DNA from: an uncultured Paracoccaceae bacterium
Lineage (GTDB): Bacteria; Pseudomonadota; Alphaproteobacteria; Rhodobacterales; Rhodobacteraceae
Assembly (NCBI GenBank): GCA_947496535.1
Contig: CANMDE010000003.1
Span: 248,001-312,000 of the forward strand
Direction: 5' to 3'
DNA length: 64,000 nucleotides
Shown here in pieces: positions 8,450-17,299 of the stretch. The number at the start of each line of letters is the position of its first letter. Within the stretch, counting starts at the first letter, position 1. Made by a program: the position numbers and the translations under genes. Below the pieces are notes generated by a model. The model had not been told where the DNA came from. It did no database searches and saw only the letters and a list, made by a program, of their open reading frames with translations.

Positions 8450-9149
8450 TGCTCTGCTCCTTCAGTCGTTCACCCATCAACAAATCCACCAGCTTGAAAT
8501 CGAACGGGCTATCGATGTCGATGCAGTTTTCGGGGGCCATCAGATAGGGAATGACGCGACCGTCAAACAGGCTGCCTGCGCTGCGCAGATAGTCGGGTTT
8601 GACAACATATGTTGATGCCGCGTGTTCATAGACCGTCGGTGCCTGCTGTCGTGCGACAACACCGCCCGGCAACGGTTTTGAGACGTGCAGCGCGCCGGTG
8701 TCGTCGGGTTCGACAAGATTGAAATACGGGTTCTTTCGTGCCTCACAGCAGGACATCACCATGTCTGGCTGTTCGGCGGCATAAAGGTCCAGCGCGTTGT
8801 CGATGTCGCCCGGCAGGCGCAATGGTGATGTGCAGTCGAGATCAAGAAACGCGGTCGCGGCACCGACCAGTTTTTCCGCCTCTTCCAAGGCGTGCTGCCA
8901 AACATGCCATTTGGCGGCAGTATCGGTCGCAAGCTTGGCAGGGCGCAAACCGATCTCCAGACAGCCCCGCCCGATGGCATGGTCGTAGATGTCGGGTGAA
9001 TCTGTTGAAACCACCACATGATCCACCCGGTCACTGCCCAGCAACTGATCAAGCGACCAGTCGATGAGCGGCTTGCCGTGCAGCGTGCGAAAGTTCTTGT
9101 TCGGCACACCTTTGCTGCCCGCACGTGCGCCGATATGCCCGATAATCAT
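8442..9149 (-). CDS. neuA: CMP-nonulosonate synthetase (acylneuraminate cytidylyltransferase)
   Basis: 235 aa, the usual NeuA length. It activates a sialic-type acid with CTP to the CMP sugar donor. Signature IGARAGSKGVPNKNF (6-20) is the cytidylyltransferase nucleotide loop; DLDCTSPLR follows about 100 residues later. The start overlaps the stop of the FAH-family gene by 4 bp (ATGA). With NeuC and NeuB this completes synthesis from a UDP-sugar to a CMP-activated nonulosonic acid. Confidence 0.9.
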   Translation of the reverse strand: MIIGHIGARAGSKGVPNKNFRTLHGKPLIDWSLDQLLGSDRVDHVVVSTDSPDIYDHAIGRGCLEIGLRPAKLATDTAAKWHVWQHALEEAEKLVGAATAFLDLDCTSPLRLPGDIDNALDLYAAEQPDMVMSCCEARKNPYFNLVEPDDTGALHVSKPLPGGVVARQQAPTVYEHAASTYVVKPDYLRSAGSLFDGRVIPYLMAPENCIDIDSPFDFKLVDLLMGERLKEQSNA

Positions 9150-10003
9150 TTTGCGGCCAGCACCTTTTGGGTCTGCACACCAAGCCCGTCGATCCCCAGA
9201 CGCATGACCTCACCACCAGCCAGATACTTGGGCGGTTTCTGTCCCATCCCCACGCCTGGCGGGGTCCCGGTCGAGATGACATCGCCGGGTTGCAGGCTCA
9301 TGAACTGGCTGCAATAGGACACCAGAAACGGCACCTTATAGACCATGGTCGCGGTGCTGCCGTTCTGATAGCGCTGACCATCAACCTCAAGCCACATGCC
9401 AAGACTGTCGTGATCGCCCACCTCGTCCGGTGTCACCAGCCAAGGGCCGGTTGGCCCGAACGTGTCGCACCCTTTACCCTTGTCCCATGTGCCAGCGCGT
9501 TCGATCTGGAATTCGCGTTCGGACACATCGTTGATCACGCAAAAACCCGCGACATGGTTCATTGCATCTGCTTCATTGATATAAGCGCCGCCCGTGCCGA
9601 TCACGATGCCCAACTCAACCTCCCAATCGGTTTTGGTCGAGCCGCGCGGTATCTGCACATCGTCATCAGGGCCAACGATGGCCGAGGTCCATTTATTGAA
9701 GATAACAGGCTCCGGTGGCACTTCGAGGCCGGATTCCTGCGCATGATCGGCGTAGTTGAGACCAATGCAGATGAATTTGCCGACACCGCCCACGCACGGG
9801 CCCAATCGCAGATCCTGTTGCGGATTGCCGTCCACCAGCGGCAGCGCCGCAGGGTCCAACTTTTTCAATGTGTCAATTGATGCCTGATCCAAGGCGTCGC
9901 CAGCAATATCATCGATATGCCCGGACAGATCGCGGACCTTGCCGTCATCATCCAAAAGACCGGGCTTTTCCTGACCCGCAGGGCCGTAGCGCAATAATTT
10001 CAT
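9146..10003 (-). CDS. Fumarylacetoacetate hydrolase (FAH) family protein
   Basis: 285 aa. Conserved FAH core: GLNYADHA (81-88), metal ligands Glu 128 and Glu 130 in DWEVELG, Asp 159 in INDVSERE, and the C-terminal ISTGTPPGVGMG. Members hydrolyse C-C bonds of beta-diketo acids, including 2,4-diketo-3-deoxy-L-fuconate. The upstream SDR is of the type that makes such substrates, so a sugar-acid degradation pair is plausible. It overlaps neuA by 4 bp. Ureidoglycolate lyase is an older label for this family and has no contextual support here. Confidence 0.85.
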   Translation of the reverse strand: MKLLRYGPAGQEKPGLLDDDGKVRDLSGHIDDIAGDALDQASIDTLKKLDPAALPLVDGNPQQDLRLGPCVGGVGKFICIGLNYADHAQESGLEVPPEPVIFNKWTSAIVGPDDDVQIPRGSTKTDWEVELGIVIGTGGAYINEADAMNHVAGFCVINDVSEREFQIERAGTWDKGKGCDTFGPTGPWLVTPDEVGDHDSLGMWLEVDGQRYQNGSTATMVYKVPFLVSYCSQFMSLQPGDVISTGTPPGVGMGQKPPKYLAGGEVMRLGIDGLGVQTQKVLAAK

Positions 10004-10111
10004 GTGACGTTTCCCCTCTGATGACGTCGCCGGGCAAGCCGGTGGTGTTGTTATGTGATCATTGAAACCTTGGGCGGTGTCAAACCATCAACCATCAAAC
10101 GTGCGATGGCA

Positions 10112-10861
10112 TCAGATGGTTACACCACCATCGACCAGCATGGCCTGGCCGGTGACGTATCTGCTCTCATCCGATAGCAGATAAAGAACCATGGGCGTCA
10201 TATCGTCCACAGTTGCCAAACGTCCCATGGGCTGGCGGGCGATAAAGTCCTTTTCCGCCTGCACGGGATCATCAAATGCCGCGATCCGGTCACGGAGTGA
10301 TGGGGTATCGACAGTGCCGGGGCACAGCGCGTTGCAGCGGACCCTGTCTTGCACAAAATCCATCGCGATGGATTTCGTCAGCCCGATGACTCCCGCCTTG
10401 GTGGTGCCATACACCGCCCGCGCCGGGAAACCTTTGATGGAAGAGCACATCGACGACATATTCAGGACAGAGGCAGCCCCGGCCTCGCCCGCCTGACGGA
10501 CCAGCCCCGGCAGAAAGGCCCGGCACATCATCATCATCGCCGTGAGGTTCAGCGTCAGGCTGAACTGCCAGTCATCGTCGTTGATATCCGTGACACTACC
10601 ATGATGCACAAAGCCCGCGCAGTTAAACAAACCATCGAGATCGGGCAGGGAGGCCGCCAGCGCCTTGATAGCGGCCCCGTCCGTCACGTCGAGCACATGG
10701 GTCTGGATCTGCGGATACTGCGAGGCCAGATCAGCCAGCGCATCACTGTTGATGTCGGTCGCGATCACCTTCGCACCTTCTTTGGCGCAAGCAATGGCAC
10801 TCGCCCGCCCAATGCCCTGTCCGGCGGCAGTGATAAGAATGGTTTTGTCTTGCAGACGCAT
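10112..10861 (-). CDS. SDR dehydrogenase, DHRS6 / 2-keto-3-deoxy-fuconate dehydrogenase-like
   Basis: 249 aa classical SDR: TAAGQGIG (11-18), NCAG (80-83), Ser 136/137, Tyr 151 and Lys 155 (YGTTK). Segments such as CAGFVHHGSV, CPGTVDTPSLRDRI and the VTGQAMLVDGG tail closely resemble the DHRS6/BDH2 group, which includes bacterial L-2-keto-3-deoxyfuconate dehydrogenases (recalled family knowledge). It lies 108 bp upstream of the FAH gene on the same strand, matching the two consecutive steps of oxidative deoxy-sugar-acid breakdown. Confidence 0.82.
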   Translation of the reverse strand: MRLQDKTILITAAGQGIGRASAIACAKEGAKVIATDINSDALADLASQYPQIQTHVLDVTDGAAIKALAASLPDLDGLFNCAGFVHHGSVTDINDDDWQFSLTLNLTAMMMMCRAFLPGLVRQAGEAGAASVLNMSSMCSSIKGFPARAVYGTTKAGVIGLTKSIAMDFVQDRVRCNALCPGTVDTPSLRDRIAAFDDPVQAEKDFIARQPMGRLATVDDMTPMVLYLLSDESRYVTGQAMLVDGGVTI

Positions 10862-11109
10862 TGGCGTGTTTCCTCCCCGGTTTTAGCTAAGCGGCAGCTT
10901 TACCCTTTCGAGGGACAGCGGCAAGGGACGACAAGCGGAGTGACGATTGCCTAGGTTGCCGGATGGTGAGCATCTTTGGCGAAGCTTTGAGCCAAGGGGG
11001 CCAATGGCTGCTGTGCGGACAAAGTGACCGTTTGCTGCTCCGGCCTTAACGTCTGCTTACTCGTGTTTTAAGCTTCAGCCATGACGGTGGTGGATATGGA
11101 GATCCAAAG

Positions 11110-11853
11110 ATGAAGTTTGCAGTTTTAGCTGATATACACGGAAACTCATTTGCCCTCGAGGCAGTGCTTCAGGACATGGATGCTCTTGGGATTGAAGATG
11201 CTGTGAATTTGGGAGATTTCTTTAGTGGGCCCATCGATGCTGCAAAGACTGCGTCTATGCTCATGGAGCGTGATTTTGCATCGGTTCGAGGTAATCATGA
11301 CAGATATCTCATCGAACAAGACCCATCCAATATGGGGCCTTCGGACCGGGTGGCCTTCGATCAATTGTCGGAACAACACCTGCAATGGATCGCTGATCTT
11401 CCAACAACGCGAACTGTCTTTGACGACGTCTTCTTGTGCCATGCAACTCCAAGAAGCGACTCCACCTATTGGCTTGAACGTGTAGAAAATAATGGTGTTG
11501 TACGCCCCGCAAGCTTGGCGGAAGTAAAGGCGGAGGCCGATGGCGTGGAAGCGAGCCTCATTCTGTGCGCGCACACTCACATTCCGCGATGCGTTCGTTT
11601 GCCGGATGGTCGTGTTATCGTGAATCCCGGCAGTGTTGGATGTCCAGCGTACGACGATGGCATGCCCGTCTACCATTACATGCAGACGGGCACACCGAAC
11701 GCGTCTTATGCGTTGCTAGAAAGGCACCATGGTAAATGGAGCGTCACTTTCCGTTCTGTTCACTACGATGCCAAGCAAGCCAGTGATTGCGCTCTGTTAA
11801 ACGAACGGCCCGATTGGGCACGAGCTTTGCAAACTGGTTGGTTTGAGGAGTAG
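11110..11853 (+). CDS. Metallophosphoesterase (calcineurin-like, YfcE-type)
   Basis: 247 aa. All five metal-site blocks are present: DIHGN (8-12), GD (35-36), GNHD (61-64), His 111 in CHATP, and CAHTHIP (153-159). Such enzymes hydrolyse phosphodiesters or phosphomonoesters using two metal ions; the substrate is unknown. The codons are visibly richer in A/T than neighbouring genes, and the gene is flanked by 248 and 319 bp without genes, suggesting a more recent arrival. Confidence 0.85.
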   Translation: MKFAVLADIHGNSFALEAVLQDMDALGIEDAVNLGDFFSGPIDAAKTASMLMERDFASVRGNHDRYLIEQDPSNMGPSDRVAFDQLSEQHLQWIADLPTTRTVFDDVFLCHATPRSDSTYWLERVENNGVVRPASLAEVKAEADGVEASLILCAHTHIPRCVRLPDGRVIVNPGSVGCPAYDDGMPVYHYMQTGTPNASYALLERHHGKWSVTFRSVHYDAKQASDCALLNERPDWARALQTGWFEE

Positions 11854-12172
11854 TCTTTTCAATGCACCAAATATTTGGCACACACTTTGAGGACGTAAGT
11901 ATTAAAAGACGTAAGCCGACATTGGTGCCATACGCAGCATCGGGTACTCTAGGCTCAAAGCCGTCATTGAACCAGCGTCATTCAAGAACCCGTTGACCCA
12001 ACGCGCGCTCTATAAATCCGCCCCCACCGCACGGTGCTGCCATACGTTTTGCTGACGTATCGCCGACAGGTATCCGACAGGTCGAGATGTCTGTTTTTCT
12101 TAGCGTTAACTAATGCTTCGTCCGGCTTGACTGACAGGAGGTACGCAACACCCATCGAACGTTGCGCGGGCT
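11854..12172. other. Gene-free interval
   Basis: 319 bp between the metallophosphoesterase and the small membrane-protein gene. No credible reading frame with a ribosome-binding site was found. A perfect palindrome CCAAATATTTGG sits at 11867-11878, just after the plus-strand stop, without a following T-run. Confidence 0.5.
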
Positions 12173-12448
12173 TCACTCTTTGTCGGTCCATCGCGATTTT
12201 ACCGCCCAGATGGTCGAGACGATAATGACGATCTGAACAGGTGCATAAATCACCAGCATCAGGAACATGATCGTCGGGATCAGCGGCATTTGCATGACGT
12301 AGATGAACGTCAGTACAGGTTGCCACAAGGCGGCCACGATGACGGCGACGATGACGATGTCCGCCACGACCGGCGCCCACGCGGCCTTGACGGAAGGACG
12401 CTCTCCCGCTGCGATGCGCCTGCGCGCGAGCGTCCGGCTGATCAGCAT
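12173..12448 (-). CDS. Small two-helix membrane protein, function unknown
   Basis: 91 aa. A basic N-terminus is followed by two hydrophobic segments (about residues 28-50 and 56-80) and a charged tail, so probably an inner-membrane protein. The ATG follows immediately after the dapD TAA (0 nt gap), indicating translational coupling to dapD. No family recognised. No cysteines or catalytic motifs are visible. The gene is supported by the tight coupling and the coherent membrane topology. Confidence 0.6.
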   Translation of the reverse strand: MLISRTLARRRIAAGERPSVKAAWAPVVADIVIVAVIVAALWQPVLTFIYVMQMPLIPTIMFLMLVIYAPVQIVIIVSTIWAVKSRWTDKE

Positions 12449-13276
12449 TTAGTCGCGCAGCAATTCGTTGATGCCCGTCTTTGAACGCGTGCGTTCATCG
12501 ACTCGTTTCACGATGACCGCGCAATAGAGATTGACGTTATTTTTCGAAGGCATGGAGCCTGCGACAACCACGGAATAGGGTGGTACTTCGCCATACATGA
12601 CCTCACCGGTTTCGCGGTCAACGATCTTGGTCGACTGGCCGATAAAGACGCCCATACCAAGGACCGAGCCTTCTCGGACGATACAGCCCTCGACCACCTC
12701 TGATCGGGCACCGATAAAGCAGTTATCCTCAATAATCGTTGGCCCTGCCTGCATCGGCTCCAGCACGCCGCCGATGCCGACACCGCCGGACAAATGGACG
12801 TTTTTGCCGATTTGCGCACAACTGCCCACCGTGGCCCAAGTGTCGACCATCGTGCCCTCGTCCACATAGGCGCCGAGATTCACGAAAGACGGCATGAGCA
12901 CCACGCCGGGCGCGATGAAGGCCGATTTGCGAACCACGCAATTTGGCACGGCACGAAAACCTGCGGCTTTCCACTGATTTTCGCCCCAGCCTTTGAACTT
13001 GCTGTCGACCTTGTCCCACCAGCCGCCGCCCTGTGGGCCGCCGTCCTGTTGCTCCATGTCCTTGATCCGAAAGCCCAAAAGCACGGCCTTCTTGGCCCAC
13101 TGGTTGACGTGCCAGCTGCCGTCACCCTGCTTTTCGGCCACACGCAAGCTGCCGCTATCCAGCGCATTCAGCGTATCCTCAATCGCCTCGCGGCTTTCGC
13201 CTGTGGTGGACGGTGTGATCGTATCACGAGCCTCCCAGGCGGCTTCGATAGCGGTCTCAAGGGCGGCGTTGGACAT
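12449..13276 (-). CDS. dapD: 2,3,4,5-tetrahydropyridine-2,6-dicarboxylate N-succinyltransferase
   Basis: 275 aa, the standard DapD length. It catalyses succinylation of tetrahydrodipicolinate in the succinylase branch of lysine and diaminopimelate synthesis. An N-terminal helical domain precedes a left-handed beta-helix of hexapeptide repeats (about 105-235: [36 protein letters not shown]). Segments [13 protein letters not shown] and [15 protein letters not shown] near the C-terminus are typical of DapD. The downstream small membrane-protein gene is coupled to it. Confidence 0.95.
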   Translation of the reverse strand: MSNAALETAIEAAWEARDTITPSTTGESREAIEDTLNALDSGSLRVAEKQGDGSWHVNQWAKKAVLLGFRIKDMEQQDGGPQGGGWWDKVDSKFKGWGENQWKAAGFRAVPNCVVRKSAFIAPGVVLMPSFVNLGAYVDEGTMVDTWATVGSCAQIGKNVHLSGGVGIGGVLEPMQAGPTIIEDNCFIGARSEVVEGCIVREGSVLGMGVFIGQSTKIVDRETGEVMYGEVPPYSVVVAGSMPSKNNVNLYCAVIVKRVDERTRSKTGINELLRD

Positions 13277-13334
13277 GGGACTCTCCGATCAAAAAAAATG
13301 TTTGGCTGGCTTCTAGCCGGACCAGCCGGATCAT

Positions 13335-13880
13335 TCAACGCCACTTGATCGAACACCCCATGGATGGGGTTTGATTTTTCGGACCTTGCCCCGTCTCGGC
13401 CACCATGCGCATGGCATTCAAAAGTTCGGGGTTGCGCGTGCTGGGCTCTTTCATCCCCGCATCATCAATTCGCCCGCGATACTGCAGCTCTAAATCCGCG
13501 TTGAATCCAAAGAAATCGGGGGTGCAGACAGCGCCATGCGCCTTGCCTACCGACTGGTCCGCATCAACCAGATAGGGTGCCGTCAATCCATGCTGCGCCG
13601 CGAATTGAACCATATTATCAGGGCTATCGGCGGGATAATCCGCCCAGTCATTCGACATTATGCACGCAACCCCGATCCCTTCGGCCTGCAGCAATTTGAT
13701 ATCCGTAACCAGCCGATCAATCACCGCAATCACATAGGGGCAATGGTTACACATGAAAACCACCAGCAACCCTTTGTCGCCCATCAAGCTGTCGCGGCTG
13801 TGCGGTGTGCCGTCTGGTGTGGCGAGGTGGAAATCCGGAGCCTTCCAGCCAAATTCGCAGATAGGCGTGTTCAAAAGCAT
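13335..13880 (-). CDS. Thioredoxin-fold peroxiredoxin-like (AhpC/TSA) protein
   Basis: 181 aa. Thioredoxin-like fold with a CNHC redox centre (Cys 44/47) in LLVVFMCNHCPYV, a known subgroup of AhpC/TSA-like cytosolic proteins. The start at 13880 (MLLNTPICEFGW) is preferred because GGAAGG lies 7 nt upstream; a frame to 14045 would overlap the divergent LOG gene. No signal peptide. It probably acts as a thiol-disulfide or peroxide reductase; substrate unknown. Confidence 0.83.
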   Translation of the reverse strand: MLLNTPICEFGWKAPDFHLATPDGTPHSRDSLMGDKGLLVVFMCNHCPYVIAVIDRLVTDIKLLQAEGIGVACIMSNDWADYPADSPDNMVQFAAQHGLTAPYLVDADQSVGKAHGAVCTPDFFGFNADLELQYRGRIDDAGMKEPSTRNPELLNAMRMVAETGQGPKNQTPSMGCSIKWR

Positions 13881-13964
13881 GGCGTATCCTTCCAGTTTCT
13901 TTCGGTTTGCATCTTGCAGCACATCAGGCAACTTTGGTCCCTTAAAATAGATAGGACGTATTTT

Positions 13965-14810
13965 ATGCATGATAACCGCGCCCACCCCTTTCGTGACAGC
14001 CATCAGGATCGCGAGGCCGCGACCCATACCCCGGATACGGCGCAAACCCGCGCGCCATCCTACGCGCTGGCATTCGCGGATGAAGACTTCATGTGCCGCG
14101 AGGAACTACGGCCAGTGCGGTTGCAGCTGGAACTGCTCAAACCAGAGATGTTGATGGACGAGGCCGGGATCAATTCCACGATTGTCCTGTTTGGGGGTGC
14201 GCGTATTCCTGAACCTGCCAACAAGGATAAGGCCCGGACGCAAACCCTTGCCGATCTGACGAAGTATTATGAAGAGGCGCGCCGCTTTGCGCAGATGATG
14301 ACAGCCAAGTCACTGGCATCAGGTGGTGCAGACGACGTGATCGTCACCGGTGGCGGACCGGGCGTGATGGAGGCTGGCAACCGGGGTGCGGCGGATGCCG
14401 GTGGGAAATCCATCGGGTTGAATATCGTGCTGCCGCATGAACAGGCACCCAATGAATATGTTACCCCGGAATTATGCTTTAATTTCCACTACTTCGCGAT
14501 CCGAAAAATGCATTTCCTGATGCGTGCCTCTGCCGTTTGCGTGTTCCCCGGCGGGTTCGGCACAATGGATGAAATGTTCGAGGCGCTTACCCTGATCCAG
14601 ACGGGGCGTATGGCGCGTGTGCCATTTTTGCTGTTTGGCCGCTCGTTCTGGGAAAAGATCATCAACTGGGAGGCGCTGGCCGAGGCTGGGACGATCTCGC
14701 AAGACGATCTGGACCTGTTCCGTTTTGTCGAAACGGCGGAAGAGGCGGTCGCGGCTTTGGATAATTGGGAAGGCAAAGGCGAAAAGAGGGGTGTGATCCC
14801 CGGCCGATAG
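13965..14810 (+). CDS. LOG-family protein (nucleotide-5'-monophosphate phosphoribohydrolase type)
   Basis: 281 aa. Contains the family hallmarks VTGGGPGVMEAGNRGA (127-142) and FPGGFGTMDEMFEAL (194-208), which form the nucleotide-binding and catalytic site. Members split the N-glycosidic bond of nucleoside monophosphates, as in cytokinin activation by LOG or nucleotide salvage by PpnN. The length, with about 70 extra N-terminal residues, fits the longer bacterial subgroup. The start is ATG 13965; earlier in-frame starts would run over the divergent gene at 13880. Confidence 0.85.
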   Translation: MHDNRAHPFRDSHQDREAATHTPDTAQTRAPSYALAFADEDFMCREELRPVRLQLELLKPEMLMDEAGINSTIVLFGGARIPEPANKDKARTQTLADLTKYYEEARRFAQMMTAKSLASGGADDVIVTGGGPGVMEAGNRGAADAGGKSIGLNIVLPHEQAPNEYVTPELCFNFHYFAIRKMHFLMRASAVCVFPGGFGTMDEMFEALTLIQTGRMARVPFLLFGRSFWEKIINWEALAEAGTISQDDLDLFRFVETAEEAVAALDNWEGKGEKRGVIPGR

Positions 14811-14814
14811 GCCG

Positions 14815-15858
14815 TCAGTCCGCGCCTTCGACCGGCGTCTCCAGCCGCTGCATGGGCTGCTGATCTGGGTCACGAACGGCTTGGATCACAGCCTGCGCAA
14901 GAAAATCGCCCGCCGCGCCAATCTGTTCTGAGATCGTCAGGATGTCGGCCCGGAACAGTTTCAGGAACGGAAACGCCTCTTTGGCGAAAACATCGACTTC
15001 CTGACCGACACGCAGACCGGATTGTTCCACCGCCGCCACAACGGCCAAAGCGGCAGAGGTCGACCCGACGATGATCGCGTCTGTTTCCGGGCGTTCGGCA
15101 AGCTGGGCTTTAACGTCGCTGATGATATCCGCACTTGGGCAATCGCTGTTTACGGCGCTGGCCAAAGTCAGGTCGATGTTATTGCGGGCGGCCTCTTTTG
15201 TGACGCCGTTCGTCATATGCTGCGCGTAACTTTGAAAAGGGGGCGGGGCGACTAGCAGGATGCTCTTGCGAGCCCGTTTGACCAGACGTGCGGTTGCCGC
15301 GCGTCCAAATGCTTCGTTGTCATAGTCGTAGTAGGGATGCTGATCCGCCCATTTCGTCCGACCATGAGTGGCAAAGGGAAAGCCCCGCTCCATCAAATAG
15401 GCCACGCGCGGATCTTCTGGCTGGATCTGGTCCATGATGATAGCGTCGGCTGATCCGGTTTCGACGATATAGCGCACCGGTTTGGTCAGGTCTTCGTCGG
15501 GGAAAAACGGGGTGATGTTCAGGTGAAAGGGCGTGTCGCGCAAACCGCTGGTCAAGTAGGGTATCAAGCGGGCGGTATGGCTGAGCAGGTCCATCTCGGT
15601 CGACATGACCAGACTGATCACATTTGTCCGCCCGGTCCGCAGGCGCACACCGGCTCTGTTGGGGACATAGCCGATTTCGGTTGCGATCTTGCGGACCAAT
15701 TCTTTGGTTTGGCGACCGATATCAGGCGCATCGTTCAAGGCGCGGGACACGGTCGGCACCGCCAATCCGCTGAGCTTGGCGATTGTTTTCAGGGTTGGTT
15801 TTCCGGAGTTTGCGCTCACTTTTGCGGCTTCTTCTTCCGGCGATTTTGCGTGCGGCAT
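14815..15858 (-). CDS. LacI-family transcriptional repressor of the adjacent sugar operon
   Basis: 347 aa. The N-terminal helix-turn-helix (about 22-43, TLKTIAKLSGLAVPTVSRAL) includes the LacI recognition-helix pattern and hinge, followed by a periplasmic-binding-protein-like sensor domain. An extra 20-residue charged N-terminus precedes the HTH. It is divergent from the sugar ABC operon, with 204 bp between starts containing two CG-centred palindromes that match LacI operators. It probably represses the operon until the sugar or a derivative binds. Confidence 0.9.
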   Translation of the reverse strand: MPHAKSPEEEAAKVSANSGKPTLKTIAKLSGLAVPTVSRALNDAPDIGRQTKELVRKIATEIGYVPNRAGVRLRTGRTNVISLVMSTEMDLLSHTARLIPYLTSGLRDTPFHLNITPFFPDEDLTKPVRYIVETGSADAIIMDQIQPEDPRVAYLMERGFPFATHGRTKWADQHPYYDYDNEAFGRAATARLVKRARKSILLVAPPPFQSYAQHMTNGVTKEAARNNIDLTLASAVNSDCPSADIISDVKAQLAERPETDAIIVGSTSAALAVVAAVEQSGLRVGQEVDVFAKEAFPFLKLFRADILTISEQIGAAGDFLAQAVIQAVRDPDQQPMQRLETPVEGAD

Positions 15859-16007
15859 TGATTTGCCCCTTTTGTCCCTTTGACCATTTTGCGTGATTGA
15901 GAATCGGCTTTTGGTCGGTCCCGCTTGTGAAATGCCCTTTGTTATCAGGGGTCTTTCTGGAGATATAACCTTTTTTGACGCGGCGTTGATTTTGTCTTGC
16001 GGGGTTA

Positions 16008-16025
16008 ATCTAAATCGATATAGAA
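16008..16025 (+). promoter_or_regulatory. LacI-type operator O1
   Basis: ATCTAAATCGATATAGAA is an 18-bp near-palindrome centred on CG, as in LacI-family operators. It shares the arm pattern TTCTAAATC/GATTTAGAA with O2. Its right arm contains a TATAGAAT sequence that could be the -10 element, so a bound repressor would block RNA polymerase. The centre lies 46 bp upstream of the GTG start of the binding-protein gene. Confidence 0.65.
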
Positions 16026-16027
16026 TT

Positions 16028-16045
16028 TTCTACAACGATTTAGAA
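16028..16045 (+). promoter_or_regulatory. LacI-type operator O2
   Basis: TTCTACAACGATTTAGAA is a second CG-centred palindrome with the same outer arms as O1. The two centres are 20 bp apart, about two helical turns, so two repressor dimers could sit on the same DNA face. It ends 4 bp before the ribosome-binding site of the binding-protein gene. Confidence 0.65.
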
Positions 16046-16062
16046 CCAGGGAGGAGAGAATC

Positions 16063-17289
16063 GTGAAGCTCATGAATAAACTACTGACTGCGACAGCGAT
16101 CGTCAGTGCATCCGCTGCATCGGCTGTTGAATTGGAAGTGACGCATTGGTGGACATCAGGTGGTGAGGCCGCTGCTGTTTCCAAATTTGCCGAGGCTTGG
16201 AACGCAACCGGGAACACCTGGCTTGATGGTGCCATTGCTGGCTCGGGCGGCACTGCTCGTCCTATCATTATTTCGCGTATTCTGGGCGGCGACCCGATGG
16301 CAGCCACGCAGCTGAACCATGGACGCCAGGCTGAAGAGCTGATCGAAGCTGGCCTGCTGCTTGACCTGACAGACGTTGCCGAAGCTGGCGGTTGGAAAGA
16401 CATTGTAAACCCGCCCGCACTTCTGGACGCCTGCACCTTGGACGGCAAAATTTTCTGCGTGCCGGTCAACATCCATTCCGCCCAGTGGCTTTGGCTAAGC
16501 CATGCTGCCTATGAGACGGCTGGCGTTGACGTGCCGACCAATTGGGGTGAGTTCGTCGCATCCGCACCGCAACTGGAAGAGGCTGGCCTCGTTCCTTTGG
16601 CCATGGGTCAGCAGGGCTGGCAGCAGAACATCGCGTTCGGCGACATCACTCTGGCCGTTGCCGGTGTTGATGCATGGCGTGCTGTGTCGGTTGATCGCGA
16701 CATTGAGGTGGCTGCAGGCCCCGAATACGCAAAAGTATTCGAAGAGATGGTTGTGGCCCGTGACATGGCCAAAAACAGCAATGTTCAGGACTGGAACATG
16801 GCCACAAACATGGTGATCACAGGTCAAGCTGGTGGTCAGATCATGGGCGATTGGGCGCAAGGCGAATTCCAGGTGGCCGAACAGGTTGCCGGTGTGGACT
16901 ACACTTGCCTGCCTGGCCTTGGCGTGAACGAAATCCTCGATACTGGCGGCGATGCTTTCTATTTCCCGGTCATCGATGATCCGGAAATCGAAGCCGCGCA
17001 AAAAGAACTGGCCGCTTTGCTGATCTCTCCAGAAGTGCAGGTCGCTTTCAACCTCGCCAAGGGTTCGCTTCCTGTGCGTGGTGATATCGATATGTCTGCA
17101 GCCAACGACTGCATGCAGAAGGGGCTAAACATTCTGGCAAACGGAGGCGTGCTGCCTTCTGGTGATATGTCGCTGACACCTGACACGCAAACCCAGATCG
17201 AAGACCTGATGGCCGAATTCTGGAGCGGTGACATGAGCGCCGAAGATGGTCAGGCACGCTACGTTTCGATCATCGAACAAGCTGAATAA
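16063..17289 (+). CDS. Sugar ABC importer, periplasmic substrate-binding protein (CUT1)
   Basis: 408 aa from a GTG start chosen because GGGAGGAG ends about 8 nt upstream; an ATG at 16072 is an alternative. Sec signal peptide of about 21 residues ending ASAASA, then VELEVTHWWTSGGE, the opening of glucose/mannose-type CUT1 binding proteins. It captures a sugar in the periplasm for the two permeases and ATPase encoded downstream. First gene of the LacI-controlled operon. A leaky hairpin follows it, which should leave the binding protein more abundant than the membrane components. Confidence 0.9.
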   Translation: MKLMNKLLTATAIVSASAASAVELEVTHWWTSGGEAAAVSKFAEAWNATGNTWLDGAIAGSGGTARPIIISRILGGDPMAATQLNHGRQAEELIEAGLLLDLTDVAEAGGWKDIVNPPALLDACTLDGKIFCVPVNIHSAQWLWLSHAAYETAGVDVPTNWGEFVASAPQLEEAGLVPLAMGQQGWQQNIAFGDITLAVAGVDAWRAVSVDRDIEVAAGPEYAKVFEEMVVARDMAKNSNVQDWNMATNMVITGQAGGQIMGDWAQGEFQVAEQVAGVDYTCLPGLGVNEILDTGGDAFYFPVIDDPEIEAAQKELAALLISPEVQVAFNLAKGSLPVRGDIDMSAANDCMQKGLNILANGGVLPSGDMSLTPDTQTQIEDLMAEFWSGDMSAEDGQARYVSIIEQAE

Positions 17290-17299
17290 CCGAAACCGG

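Noticed and set aside
11867..11878. Palindrome CCAAATATTTGG after the metallophosphoesterase gene
   Set aside because: Too short and without a T-run to call a terminator, and no linked regulator to call it an operator.
13536..13964. N-terminal extension of the LOG-family gene to 13536
   Set aside because: Runs antisense through the thioredoxin-like gene, with atypical sequence; ATG 13965 matches the family start.
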